Assembly: GCA_020634395.1 (NCBI GenBank)
Contig: JACKBU010000004.1
Location: forward strand, 62,001 to 126,000
DNA length: 64,000 bases
Origin: Ardenticatenaceae bacterium
GTDB taxonomy: Bacteria > Chloroflexota > Anaerolineae > Promineifilales > Promineifilaceae
Reading direction: 5' to 3'
Shown here: one piece after another, positions 51,954-60,472 of the stretch
Position numbering within the stretch: the stretch's first letter is position 1
Layout: each line of letters begins with the position of its first letter
Position numbers and translations under genes: made by a program
The notes under the pieces: generated by a model
What the model was told of the DNA's origin: nothing
Database searches by the model: none
The model's input: the letters and a program-made list of their open reading frames with translations, nothing else

Positions 51954-52795
51954 CCCGGCAGCAAACGCAAAGATTGGCGCAGTGGTTAATTTCGGCTACG
52001 GCCGTTATCGTCATTTTGCCTATCGTGCTCGTCGTGGTGTACGTCGTGGCCAAGGGCATTGGCGCCATTAACTGGGAATTTCTTACGCAGCCGCCCCGCA
52101 ACGGCATGACCGAAGGTGGTATTTTCCCGGCCTTGTTGGGCACGATCATACTGACACTTGGCACGGCCGTAGCCGCCATTCCCCTGGCCGTCGGCGCTGC
52201 CATCTACCTGGCCGAATACGCCGGCGACAATCGTTTTACCCGCGCCATTCGCCTGGCAATTGTTAACCTGGCCGGTATCCCCTCCATCGTTTACGGACTG
52301 TTTGGCCTGGGCATGTTCGTTCTCTTCTTCAATTTTGGCACCTCCATCCTGGCCGGCGCGCTTACCCTGGGCTTGATGACCCTGCCCGTGGTCATCAGCA
52401 CGGCCGAAGAAGCGATTTTGACTGTGCCGCAGGAGTTCCGCGTCGTTAGCTTCAGCCTGGGCGCTTCGCGCTGGCAGACCATTCGCCATCAGGTGCTGCC
52501 GCACGCTCTGCCCGGCATTATCACCGGCATCATTTTAGGATTGGGTCGCGCCGCCGGGGAAACAGCGCCCATTCTGTTCACCGTAGCGGCCTTTTATTTG
52601 CCGGAACTGCCCAAGTCTATCTTTGACCAGACGATGGCCCTGCCTTATCACCTCTATGTGATTGCCACGCAGGTTCCCGGCATGCCGCTGTCCATTCAGT
52701 ACGGCACGGCGCTGGTGCTGCTGTTTATCGTTTTGTCGTTTACCCTGGTGGCGACTGTGATTCGCACCGTTATGCGCCGCCGCCGGGAATGGTGA
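51950..52795 (+). CDS. pstA: Phosphate ABC transporter permease PstA (second system)
   Basis: 281 residues with six transmembrane helices. The coupling loop is ISTAEEAILTVPQEFRVVSFSLGASRWQTI, and GRAAGETAPILFTVAAFYLP is characteristic of PstA. INWEFLTQPPRNGMTEGGI follows the first helix as expected. Its ATG overlaps the stop of pstC (ATGA). The real start is at 51950; the upstream open frame belongs to the shadow of pstC. Confidence 0.95.
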   Translation: MTRQQTQRLAQWLISATAVIVILPIVLVVVYVVAKGIGAINWEFLTQPPRNGMTEGGIFPALLGTIILTLGTAVAAIPLAVGAAIYLAEYAGDNRFTRAIRLAIVNLAGIPSIVYGLFGLGMFVLFFNFGTSILAGALTLGLMTLPVVISTAEEAILTVPQEFRVVSFSLGASRWQTIRHQVLPHALPGIITGIILGLGRAAGETAPILFTVAAFYLPELPKSIFDQTMALPYHLYVIATQVPGMPLSIQYGTALVLLFIVLSFTLVATVIRTVMRRRREW

Positions 52796-52860
52796 GGCAA
52801 GACCACGGAGAGGGGTTCAATCTCTGAGATTGGACCCATCTGGAACCTTTGGGAGACGCG

Positions 52861-53619
52861 ATGACCGCCAAACTATCAATCCAAAATTTATCTTTCACCT
52901 ATGCCGATGGCGCCCAGGCACTGCGCCAGATTAACATGGACATTCAGGCCAACGAGTTGTTTGTGCTGTTTGGCCCTTCGCGGGCCGGCAAGACGACGCT
53001 GCTGCGCCTGTTGAACCGGCTGGCCGACCTGCTGGAAGGCACAGAGCGGACGGGAGAGGTGTTAATAAACGGCCGTGACATCTACGCCCCTAACGTAGAC
53101 GTAACCCAACTGCGGCGGCGCGTTGGCATGGTCTTTGCGGTGCCCACACCCCTGCCCGGCTCCATCTACAGCAATCTGGCCTACAGCCTGCAAATGGCCG
53201 GCATCCGCGACCACCACACGATTGCCGAACGTGTCGAGCGCTCTTTGCGCCAGGCTGCCCTATGGGACGAGGTGAAGGACCGTTTGCAAGACTCGGCGTT
53301 TGCCCTGTCCGGCGGACAGAAGCAGCGCATGTGTCTGGCACGCAGCCTGGCGTTGGAGCCAGAGATTATCCTGCTGGATAATCCCACGTCTGGCCTGGAC
53401 CCTATTTCCACGGCAATGGTAGAAGATTCGCTGTTTCAACTAAAGCAGCAGTACACCATCATCATGGTGCCGCACAGCGTACAGCAAGCCTCGCGGGTAG
53501 CTGACCGGGCCGCCTTTTTGCTGAACGGCGAACTGGTGGAAGTTGGTTCACAGCAGCAGCTTTTTATGCACCCGCACGACAAACGGACAGAAGATTATGT
53601 GACTGGGCGTTTCGGCTAA
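52861..53619 (+). CDS. pstB: PstB-like ATPase with degenerate Q-loop and Walker B
   Basis: 252 residues. Walker A is acceptable (GPSRAGKT, 38-45) and the signature LSGGQKQRMCLAR (149-161) is intact, as is His205 of the H-loop. The Q-loop reads GMVFAVPTPLP, with Ala93 in place of Gln, and Walker B reads IILLDNPTSGLDP, with Asn174 in place of the catalytic Glu. It should bind ATP but hydrolyse it poorly at its own site. A second PstB gene follows 57 bp later and has the complementary defect, so the pair likely works as a heterodimer. ATG 52861 follows TGGGAG. Confidence 0.92.
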   Translation: MTAKLSIQNLSFTYADGAQALRQINMDIQANELFVLFGPSRAGKTTLLRLLNRLADLLEGTERTGEVLINGRDIYAPNVDVTQLRRRVGMVFAVPTPLPGSIYSNLAYSLQMAGIRDHHTIAERVERSLRQAALWDEVKDRLQDSAFALSGGQKQRMCLARSLALEPEIILLDNPTSGLDPISTAMVEDSLFQLKQQYTIIMVPHSVQQASRVADRAAFLLNGELVEVGSQQQLFMHPHDKRTEDYVTGRFG

Positions 53620-53676
53620 GACCGGGAAAACCAGGGATTGGCCGAACTTTGGCCCGCTAAACTATCAGGCAGCGAA

Positions 53677-54432
53677 ATGGAAAACAAAATCGAGGTTCGC
53701 AATTTCAACTTTTACTATGGCGACTTTCAGGCGTTGATTGATCTCAACGTGCCGATTCGGGCCAACCAAATTACCGCTTTGATTGGTCCGTCGGGCTGCG
53801 GCAAATCGACGTTTTTGCGCGGACTGAACCGCATGAACGATACCATCCGCAGCGCCCGTGCCGAGGGTGAAGTTCTGCTGGACGGCAAAAACATCTATGA
53901 CCCCGACGTGGATGTGGTCGATTTGCGGCAGCGGGTGGGCATGGTGTTCCAACGGCCGAATCCTTTCCCGCAAAGCATTTACAACAACGTGGCTTTTGGC
54001 CCGCGCGTGTTGGGCATGAACAAAACCAACGACCTGGACCAGATTGTGACCGAAAGTTTGCAGGGAGCCGCCTTGTGGGACGAGGTAAAAGACAGATTGG
54101 ACCAGCCGGCGCTGGAACTCAATCCCGGTCAGCAGCAGCGGATGTGCATTGCCCGCACCATTGCGGTGCGCCCGGAGGTTATCCTGATGGACGAGCCGTG
54201 TTCGGCGCTGGACCCGGTGGCAACCCTGCACGTTGAAGACCTGATGCGCCGGCTGTCGGAGAAGTACACGATCGTCATCGTCACCCACAACATGCAGCAG
54301 GCGGCGCGCGCTTCTGACTGGACGGGCTTTTTCTGGCTGGGGCGGCTGGTGGAATTTAACGAAACGACTGAACTGTTTACCAATCCACACGAGAGCCTGA
54401 CGGAATCGTATATCACGGGGCGGCAGGGGTAG
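53677..54432 (+). CDS. pstB: PstB ATPase with degenerate signature motif
   Basis: 251 residues. Walker A GPSGCGKS (37-44), Q-loop GMVFQRPNPFP with Gln92, Walker B VILMDEPCSALDP with Asp172-Glu173 and H-loop VTHNMQQA are all canonical. The signature, however, reads LNPGQQQRMCIAR (148-160) where PstB has LSGGQ. In an ABC dimer this motif acts on the partner's nucleotide, so its loss falls on the same site as the partner's Walker B loss. It ends the rightward pst operon, facing the phoR gene. ATG 53677 fits the family start. Confidence 0.93.
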   Translation: MENKIEVRNFNFYYGDFQALIDLNVPIRANQITALIGPSGCGKSTFLRGLNRMNDTIRSARAEGEVLLDGKNIYDPDVDVVDLRQRVGMVFQRPNPFPQSIYNNVAFGPRVLGMNKTNDLDQIVTESLQGAALWDEVKDRLDQPALELNPGQQQRMCIARTIAVRPEVILMDEPCSALDPVATLHVEDLMRRLSEKYTIVIVTHNMQQAARASDWTGFFWLGRLVEFNETTELFTNPHESLTESYITGRQG

Positions 54433-54489
54433 TTGGTGGCTAGTTGTTAGTGGTTAGTGAAGAGAAGTGCTGCTGCCAGCTCCCAACTA
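54433..54489. repeat. Word-repeat hairpin between convergent pstB and phoR
   Basis: TTGGTGGCTAGTTGTTAGTGG words face CTCCCAACTATCAACTACTCC words across a loop near 54465. Probably a shared terminator for the two convergent genes; the right arm runs a few bases into the end of phoR. Confidence 0.6.
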
Positions 54490-55905
54490 TCAACTACTCC
54501 TCAGACTGAAGTAGAAGGTGCTGCCTTTGCCTTCTTTGCTTTCGGCCCAGATACGGCCGTTATGCGCCTGAACAATGTGCCGGGCAATCGCCAAACCCAG
54601 ACCTGTACCCCCGCGCCCGCGCGTGCGCGCCCGATCCGACTTGTAAAAGCGCTCAAAAATACGCGGTAAATCCTCTTCAGGAATGCCCACGCCTGTATCG
54701 GTTACGCTGATGACCACGGAGGGCGGCGCGCCCGCCAGCTTCTCGCGGACTTGTTTGGGCGCTTCCTGGTCCACGTACGCGGCAACCGTGACCTGGCCGC
54801 GGGGCGTAAACTTGAGCGCATTGTGCACCAGGTTGTTAACTACCTGCTGCATGCGGCCGGCGTCGGCCAGTACCAGGGGTAAATCGCCGGGAATGTCCAC
54901 CACCAACTGCAAGTTATCGCGATTGGCCTGAGCGCGGAAACGTTCTAGCGGCCGCTGCACGAGGTCGTAAACGGCCGTTGGCGACAGTTTCAACGGCACC
55001 CGGCCCGATTCGATGCGCGACAACTCCAACAATTCCTCCACCATCTGCGTCAGAGTATCCACTTCATGTTCGGCCCGGCTCAAAAAGCGCGTGGCGGCCG
55101 GGGGGTCGGCCAGCGCGCCATCTTGCAAAGTCTCCACCACGGCGCGCAATGAGGCCAGCGGCGTGCGCAGTTCATGGGAAATGTTGCTGATAAAGTCGCG
55201 GCGTATGGTTTCCAGCCGCCGGATCGTCGTCAGATCCTGCAGGATCACCAGGTAAACCAGGGAACCGCGGCGCATAATGGGCGTTACCACCGCCTGCAAA
55301 AAGAGGTCGGGGCCGACTTCCACGGCAGCGATTTGCTCTTCTGTTTCGCTCTGGCACTGCTGCCAGAGGCCGATGAGCTGGTGGTGGCGCAGCGTTTCGG
55401 CGATGGGGCGGCCCAGGGCTTTTTTTTCGGTCGTACCCAACAGGCGCATGGCCGCCGGGTTTACCTGGCGCACGTAGCCATAAGCGTCGGCGATGATCAC
55501 GCCGTCGGCCATATAGGCCAGCACAGAGGCAAGCTGGTCACGTTCTTCAGTCAGTTCGTTGATGAGCTGGCTGCCCTGGTCGATGAGTTGGTTATACACA
55601 CGGATGAATTCGGCGGTTTCGCCACGGCCGTACTGCATGATGCGCGCCCGCCGGTCGCCTTCTAGCAGGCGTTGGGTGGTAGTGGTGAGGTCTGCCAGGG
55701 GCCGGGTGAAGCGGGCGGCCAGGAGCAGAGCCAGGGCCACGGCCGTTACCAGCAGTAGGGCCATCCCCAGCCAAAACGTGCGCCGCAGACATTCGGGGTC
55801 GGTGCTGCAAACGGGGCGGCCGGCAGAGTAGGCCATAACGGCCGTTCCCAGGCCAATCAAAATGGCATAAGGAATGGCAATGCGCCAGCGCAGCTGCGTT
55901 AACAT
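54490..55905 (-). CDS. phoR: Phosphate-sensing histidine kinase PhoR
   Basis: 471 residues. Two transmembrane helices (about 9-25 and 45-63) enclose a very short outer loop with two Cys. HAMP (64-118), PAS (about 122-230), HisKA with His244 in NISHELRTPLASL, and an ATPase domain (NNLVHNALKFTP, DTGVGIPEEDL, GGTGLGLAIARHI) follow. The short outer loop fits PhoR kinases that sense phosphate through Pst and PhoU rather than by direct binding. It lies 25 bp after phoP. ATG 55905 starts just before the first helix; TTG 55953 overlaps phoP and is unlikely. Confidence 0.93.
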   Translation of the reverse strand: MLTQLRWRIAIPYAILIGLGTAVMAYSAGRPVCSTDPECLRRTFWLGMALLLVTAVALALLLAARFTRPLADLTTTTQRLLEGDRRARIMQYGRGETAEFIRVYNQLIDQGSQLINELTEERDQLASVLAYMADGVIIADAYGYVRQVNPAAMRLLGTTEKKALGRPIAETLRHHQLIGLWQQCQSETEEQIAAVEVGPDLFLQAVVTPIMRRGSLVYLVILQDLTTIRRLETIRRDFISNISHELRTPLASLRAVVETLQDGALADPPAATRFLSRAEHEVDTLTQMVEELLELSRIESGRVPLKLSPTAVYDLVQRPLERFRAQANRDNLQLVVDIPGDLPLVLADAGRMQQVVNNLVHNALKFTPRGQVTVAAYVDQEAPKQVREKLAGAPPSVVISVTDTGVGIPEEDLPRIFERFYKSDRARTRGRGGTGLGLAIARHIVQAHNGRIWAESKEGKGSTFYFSLRSS

Positions 55906-55930
55906 ACGCAAGTTTACCTTCGTGGGCCCG

Positions 55931-56659
55931 TTAACCTTCGAAGCGGTAGCCAATGCCGCGCACCGTGACGATACGGGCGGCGTTGGCCGGGTCGGGTTCG
56001 ATCTTTTCGCGCAGCCAGCGCACGTGCACGTCCACGGTGCGGCTGTTGCCGTCGTAAGACCAGCCCCATACCCGTTCCAGGATCAAATCGCGCGAGAGGG
56101 CCATGCCCTGGTGCCGGGCCAGAAACAGGAGCAACTCAAATTCCTTCGGTTTCAACCGTAAGGCGTTGTCATCCAGACGCACTTCACGCCGGGTCTGGTC
56201 AATCACCAGATTGCCATAGGTCAGGATGGCGTTGGCCGGTGTATCCAGTGCAGCAACTTCCGGTACCTGTTCGGCGGCCAGTTCTTCGCGAATGAGTTTG
56301 ACCCGGCGCAGCATGGCTTTGACGCGAGCCAACAGTTCGCGCATGCTGAATGGTTTGGTCAGGTAATCGTCGGCGCCCATTTCCAGGCCGACAATTTTGT
56401 CCACCTCTTCGCTGCGCGCTGTGAGCATGATGATGGGTACGCTGAGTTCTTTACGCAAAATGCGGCAGACTTCAAAGCCATCGATGCCCGGCAGCATCAC
56501 GTCCAGCACAATCAGGTCGGGCTGGTTGCTGCGGGCCAGGGTGAGGGCGTCACGGCCGTTTTCGGCCGTCAACACCTCATAGCCCTGATGGGCCAGGTTA
56601 TACTCCAAAGTCTCCAGCAGGGTCGTATCATCTTCGACAACTAAAACTTTATAGTCCAT
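55931..56659 (-). CDS. phoP: Response regulator PhoP/PhoB
   Basis: 242 residues. The receiver domain has acidic EDD near residue 10, phospho-acceptor Asp53 in LIVLDVMLPGIDG, and KPFSMREL. An OmpR/PhoB winged helix follows (LRLKPKEFELLLFLARH, RDLILERVWGW, RTVDVHVRWLREKIE, VRGIGYRFEG). It should be activated by the PhoR encoded downstream and bind the TTAAC direct repeats in the pst region. It is co-transcribed with phoR. ATG 56659 fits the family start. Confidence 0.95.
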   Translation of the reverse strand: MDYKVLVVEDDTTLLETLEYNLAHQGYEVLTAENGRDALTLARSNQPDLIVLDVMLPGIDGFEVCRILRKELSVPIIMLTARSEEVDKIVGLEMGADDYLTKPFSMRELLARVKAMLRRVKLIREELAAEQVPEVAALDTPANAILTYGNLVIDQTRREVRLDDNALRLKPKEFELLLFLARHQGMALSRDLILERVWGWSYDGNSRTVDVHVRWLREKIEPDPANAARIVTVRGIGYRFEG

Positions 56660-56699
56660 ATATTCTTTTGTAGCAGTGAAAAATAGGGGCGTCAATAGT

Positions 56700-56803
56700 T
56701 TGGTGTAGAGGTGAAGAGGTGAACAGGTGTAGAAGTGTAAGGGTGACAGAGTTATAGGGTTCCCATGTCACCCGCTCACCCCGTCACCCATTCACCCCTA
56801 CAT
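56700..56803. repeat. Word-repeat hairpin (GAGGTGAA / TCACCC words)
   Basis: GTGTAGAGGTGAAGAGGTGAACAGG words face CACCCGCTCACCCCGTCACCC words. It lies between phoP and the yccF-like gene, both on the minus strand, where it can end the yccF transcript. Confidence 0.65.
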
Positions 56804-56806
56804 GTC

Positions 56807-57175
56807 TTACTCTAGCCGGTACTGGAAGGGGAACAGCGCCACCGGCAGCAGCTTGAAATGCTGCTTGGCAAAGGGGATGCCGATGATGGTGATAGCCAGC
56901 ACCAGCGCGGCTACCAGATGGGCGATAGCAATTTCCCAGCCAAACAACACAATCCAGATGATGTCGAAGAACAGCGTCAGGCAGCCGCCGCTGCGACGGC
57001 TCTCTACCACTTCTTTGCCAAATGGGGCAAAGGTGGCGAAGCCCAGCCTGATGGACTGCATGCCAAAGGGGATGCCGATGATGGTAATGCACAGCAGCAG
57101 ACCGCCCAGGATATAACCCAATCCGGCCAGAAATCCGCCGAAGATTAACCAGATAATATTGCCTATGAAGCTCAT
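56807..57175 (-). CDS. YccF-family inner membrane protein
   Basis: 122 residues, the usual YccF size. Two related halves each hold LAITIIGIPF-type segments (CITIIGIPFGMQSIRLGFATFAPFGKEV and LAITIIGIPFAKQHFKLLPVALFPF), the hallmark of the DUF307/YccF domain, with four membrane helices. The function is not established. ATG 57175 follows AAGGGAG. The gene is a single unit with a word-repeat hairpin on its 3' side. Confidence 0.9.
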   Translation of the reverse strand: MSFIGNIIWLIFGGFLAGLGYILGGLLLCITIIGIPFGMQSIRLGFATFAPFGKEVVESRRSGGCLTLFFDIIWIVLFGWEIAIAHLVAALVLAITIIGIPFAKQHFKLLPVALFPFQYRLE

Positions 57176-57389
57176 GTTGTTTCTCCCTTTTTGGTGTGTA
57201 ACAGGTTGATTAGTCAGTTGGTTTGCGAGTTGTGGGTTGGGGCTTACTTCACAAACCCGCTCATCAAGCCAACCAGTGCTCTGTTCATTGATTACGCACT
57301 GAAACCTGACGAGTTGCGGGCTGCACGGCCGTTTCCCAACCAGCTAAACGACTGCTCATCAAACCATTATAACCGAACCTCCCGAAAGT

Positions 57390-57417
57390 AAGACAGCGGA
57401 CGATTGCCTGTTATAAT
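57390..57417 (+). promoter_or_regulatory. Promoter for trpA
   Basis: AAGACA (57390-57395) and a perfect TATAAT (57412-57417) are 16 bases apart, giving a leader of about 40 nt before trpA. No terminator or leader peptide with Trp codons is visible. Confidence 0.5.
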
Positions 57418-57463
57418 GTGCCTGCATCTGCTGCACCAGAATTTAGCGACACGAGGAGAAACC

Positions 57464-58285
57464 ATGAGCGACTTAAACCCGGCGGCCAACGGCCGTGCCC
57501 GCATTGCTGCGGCCTTTGCCCAGGCCCAACAAACCCAATCCGCTGCCCTTATGCCCTACTTCACCCTTGGCTACCCCGACCGCCAGACGTCGTTGGATGT
57601 GGTGGCCGCCATCGCGCCCGACAGCGATTTGCTGGAACTGGGCGTGCCCTTCAGCGATCCCCTGGCCGACGGCCCGACCATTCAGCACAGCACCCAGGTG
57701 GCGCTGGAAAACGGGACCACCGTGCGCGGCTGCCTGGAGATGCTGGCCGAACTGCGCCAGCGGGGAGTGGAGACACCGATCATGCTGATGGGCTACTACA
57801 ACCCCATCCTCGCCTACGGCGTGAAAAACTACGTTCGCGACGCGGCGGCGGCCGGCGCCGACGGTTTTATCGTGCCCGATTTGCCGCCGGAAGAGGCCGG
57901 TGAGCTAGAAGAGGCCGCGGCGCGGACGGGTACGGCCCTCATTCACTTTTTGGCGCCGACCAGCAGCCCGGCGCGCATTGCCAACGTGGCCGAGAGAGCG
58001 CAGGGTTTCATCTATCTGGTCAGCCTGACGGGAGTGACGGGGGCGCGCACGGCCGTGCAGTCCGATCTGGCCGCCTTTGTCGCCCGCGTGCGCCAGCAGG
58101 CCAGTGTCCCACTGGCCGTCGGCTTTGGCATCAGCACACCGCAGCAGGCGGCGCAGATCGGCGGCATGGCCGATGGGGTGATCGTCGGCAGCGCCTTGAT
58201 CAATGCGGTGGACCAGGCGGCGGGGGATAAGCCGGGTGCGGCGGCGGCGTTTGTGCAAACCCTGCGAGAAGGGGTGAGCGGGTAA
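57464..58285 (+). CDS. trpA: Tryptophan synthase alpha chain
   Basis: 273 residues. Catalytic Glu58 and Asp69 lie in LLELGVPFSDPLADGP with the same spacing as Glu49 and Asp60 of the Salmonella enzyme. MPYFTLGYP, GADGFIVPDLPPEE, YLVSLTGVTGAR and VGFGISTPQQ are all family motifs. It splits indole-glycerol phosphate to indole for the TrpB subunit. trpB and other trp genes are not adjacent, so this is an isolated trpA with its own promoter. ATG 57464 follows CGAGGAG. Confidence 0.97.
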   Translation: MSDLNPAANGRARIAAAFAQAQQTQSAALMPYFTLGYPDRQTSLDVVAAIAPDSDLLELGVPFSDPLADGPTIQHSTQVALENGTTVRGCLEMLAELRQRGVETPIMLMGYYNPILAYGVKNYVRDAAAAGADGFIVPDLPPEEAGELEEAAARTGTALIHFLAPTSSPARIANVAERAQGFIYLVSLTGVTGARTAVQSDLAAFVARVRQQASVPLAVGFGISTPQQAAQIGGMADGVIVGSALINAVDQAAGDKPGAAAAFVQTLREGVSG

Positions 58286-58385
58286 AAGGGTGGATGAGGG
58301 AGATGTGCTTTCCCGGCGCAGAAAGCCATTGGCCCTTTAGATCTGAGAGGTTTTCTTAAACCTGGTCAGGTCTGTGCCGATGCAC

Positions 58386-60353
58386 TCAGTTGTTAACTGT
58401 CAGGCGCGGATTGGCCCAGTAGGCTGTGTGGGGAGGAGATACGGCCGTTTCCAGCCGGACGATGACTGATTCCCCGCCATACGCCGCCAGCGGAACCGTC
58501 ACCTCTGCCCATTCTTGCTCCGGCGTGAACACGCCTTCAGCCAGCGTAACCGCTTGGCCATCCAGGCGCGATAGGCGCACGCGAAACGGCGTTTCGCCCT
58601 CCACATTACTGCGAAATGCCAGGCGCAGGTCGCTGCCTGCCGGAATCTCCGGCACAATGTACATCAGAGACAGCCAGCCCTCTGTCTCCACGTCAGGCGT
58701 CACCTGCACCGCAAAGCGCCGCCCATCCCCGCTTTTAACGATGGCAAAGTTGGTCTGCGCCGTCTCGGTCGCCAGACTGGTCACCTGTCCGGCTTCATCC
58801 ACTAAGTCCAGGCGCGGGTCGTTACTCCAGATAAATACCGTTTCGGAAGAGGTTTGCAGCTCCGGCATCAGGTTATATACCCGCCCGTTGTCGTAATCGA
58901 AAACATAATAATCGCTGGTAGCCCGGCCGGCTTCTTGCAGCTGTGTGAAGCTGCCTGTGGGCAGCGGCAGCCGCTGTGTCTGCTGGTACCACACCTCCGT
59001 CACGGCGCGGAAAAACTGGGGCGTGATCGGGAAACGGTTAGCGAAAACGTGGGTGTCGGGCGTCAGGGTGGGCAGGATGGCTTTCATTTCCTGCTCGGCG
59101 AGCTGGTCACGTTGGGTGCGCTGCAGCCATTGCACCTCGCCGCGGCGAATCTGGACGACGTGGAAGAGGAGCACGGCCGTTACCGCCAATACCACGCCGC
59201 CCCTGACGAGAACGGCCGTGTCCCTTTTTCCCCTGCGCTTCTTCTGCTCAGGCCAGTACGCCAAAATCTGGTCGATCCCGGCTCCCACCGCCCACACCAG
59301 CCCAACGGCCGCGTTGTAAAAATGGCGGCCGGCGAACAATTCCGGCTTTTGCAGCCAGATAGTGGCGTAAATCAGGCTCAGATGCAGCGCCGCCCACACC
59401 AATCCCCAGCGTCCCGCCGGGGTAGCCGCCCAAAACCAGGCGCCCAGGAGCAGCAGCACCCCCCAGCCAAAGAGCCAGGCGTTGCCCGCCATCATGGTTT
59501 TCAGGTTATAGATGAGGGCGTAGTGCACGGCCGTATCGCTCCAAAACTGGCCCAGCTTTACCGGCGACAACAAACTGAGCCACTGCCCGCCCGACGTCTG
59601 GCTGATGTCGATGGTCAGGTTCGGCCGCGTGAACTGAATGATCACCATGACGGCCGTCAGCCCCAGCATGGCGGCGAGGGTGAGCCGGTGCGCGGGTGAG
59701 CGGGTGGCAGGGCGAGCAGGCGAGCGGGTAAGCGGCTGTGGCGGTGCGGTGGGGAAAATGGTAAGCAGCAAGAAGAAGATAGGCAGCAGGATGGCTTCTT
59801 CATGGCTGAAGAGGGCCAGGATGAAAAAGAGCAGGCTCAACCACAGGCGGCTGTTTCGCGGGCGGTGCAGGTAATCCAGGTAAAAGCTGAGGCTGAGCAG
59901 GGAGAAAACGGCCGTCATCACAATCGCCACACTGCTGACCCAGGCCACCACGTCCACGTAATGGCCGTGAACGGCGAACAGGGCGGCGGCGCAGGCTGCG
60001 GCAAACGGCCGTATCCCCCACTGCCGCGCCGTCCGGAAAACCAACGCCGCTGCCAGAGCATGCCATAGCAAAAGCTGCCAGTAAAACGCCGCCGGATTCA
60101 GCCCAAACACCAGCCGGTTGGCCAGAAACCACAAATTTTGCAGCGGCCGGTAATACCAGCCCAGCGTTGTGGGGTTAAAAAGCTGGAAAGCGGTGAACGG
60201 CCGTGCTACAAAATTCAAAATGTAGCCCAACTGCACGTAATCATCGCCCACCCAGGCGCGGGCATACGGCGGAAAATAAATCACCATCCCCGCCAGAATC
60301 AACCCCAAGACAAAAATTTGGGCATACTTAGAATTCTTCTGTGTTGCCGCCAT
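58386..60353 (-). CDS. Polytopic membrane protein, GT-C glycosyltransferase-like
   Basis: 655 residues. About ten transmembrane helices occupy residues 10-400. WVGDDYVQL in the first outer loop resembles the acidic catalytic loop of GT-C glycosyltransferases of the PMT/ArnT type. LFAVHGHYVDVVAWVSS also fits that group. The C-terminal 250 residues are soluble and beta-rich, probably outside the membrane. Substrates are unknown. A tandem-word repeat at about 59688-59735 adds an LTRSPARPATRSPAHRL stretch between two helices. The stop is close to a CAGGTTTAAG-type word at 58345. Confidence 0.75.
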   Translation of the reverse strand: MAATQKNSKYAQIFVLGLILAGMVIYFPPYARAWVGDDYVQLGYILNFVARPFTAFQLFNPTTLGWYYRPLQNLWFLANRLVFGLNPAAFYWQLLLWHALAAALVFRTARQWGIRPFAAACAAALFAVHGHYVDVVAWVSSVAIVMTAVFSLLSLSFYLDYLHRPRNSRLWLSLLFFILALFSHEEAILLPIFFLLLTIFPTAPPQPLTRSPARPATRSPAHRLTLAAMLGLTAVMVIIQFTRPNLTIDISQTSGGQWLSLLSPVKLGQFWSDTAVHYALIYNLKTMMAGNAWLFGWGVLLLLGAWFWAATPAGRWGLVWAALHLSLIYATIWLQKPELFAGRHFYNAAVGLVWAVGAGIDQILAYWPEQKKRRGKRDTAVLVRGGVVLAVTAVLLFHVVQIRRGEVQWLQRTQRDQLAEQEMKAILPTLTPDTHVFANRFPITPQFFRAVTEVWYQQTQRLPLPTGSFTQLQEAGRATSDYYVFDYDNGRVYNLMPELQTSSETVFIWSNDPRLDLVDEAGQVTSLATETAQTNFAIVKSGDGRRFAVQVTPDVETEGWLSLMYIVPEIPAGSDLRLAFRSNVEGETPFRVRLSRLDGQAVTLAEGVFTPEQEWAEVTVPLAAYGGESVIVRLETAVSPPHTAYWANPRLTVNN

Positions 60354-60472
60354 TTGCGTTATTATCCAGATTCAGCGGTCAATAGCCAATTGCCTCTGCC
60401 CAATGGCCATTCTCATTCGTCATTGACCGTGTACAATCAAGAATTGACCAACAACCTTTCCCTGGAGGTTTT

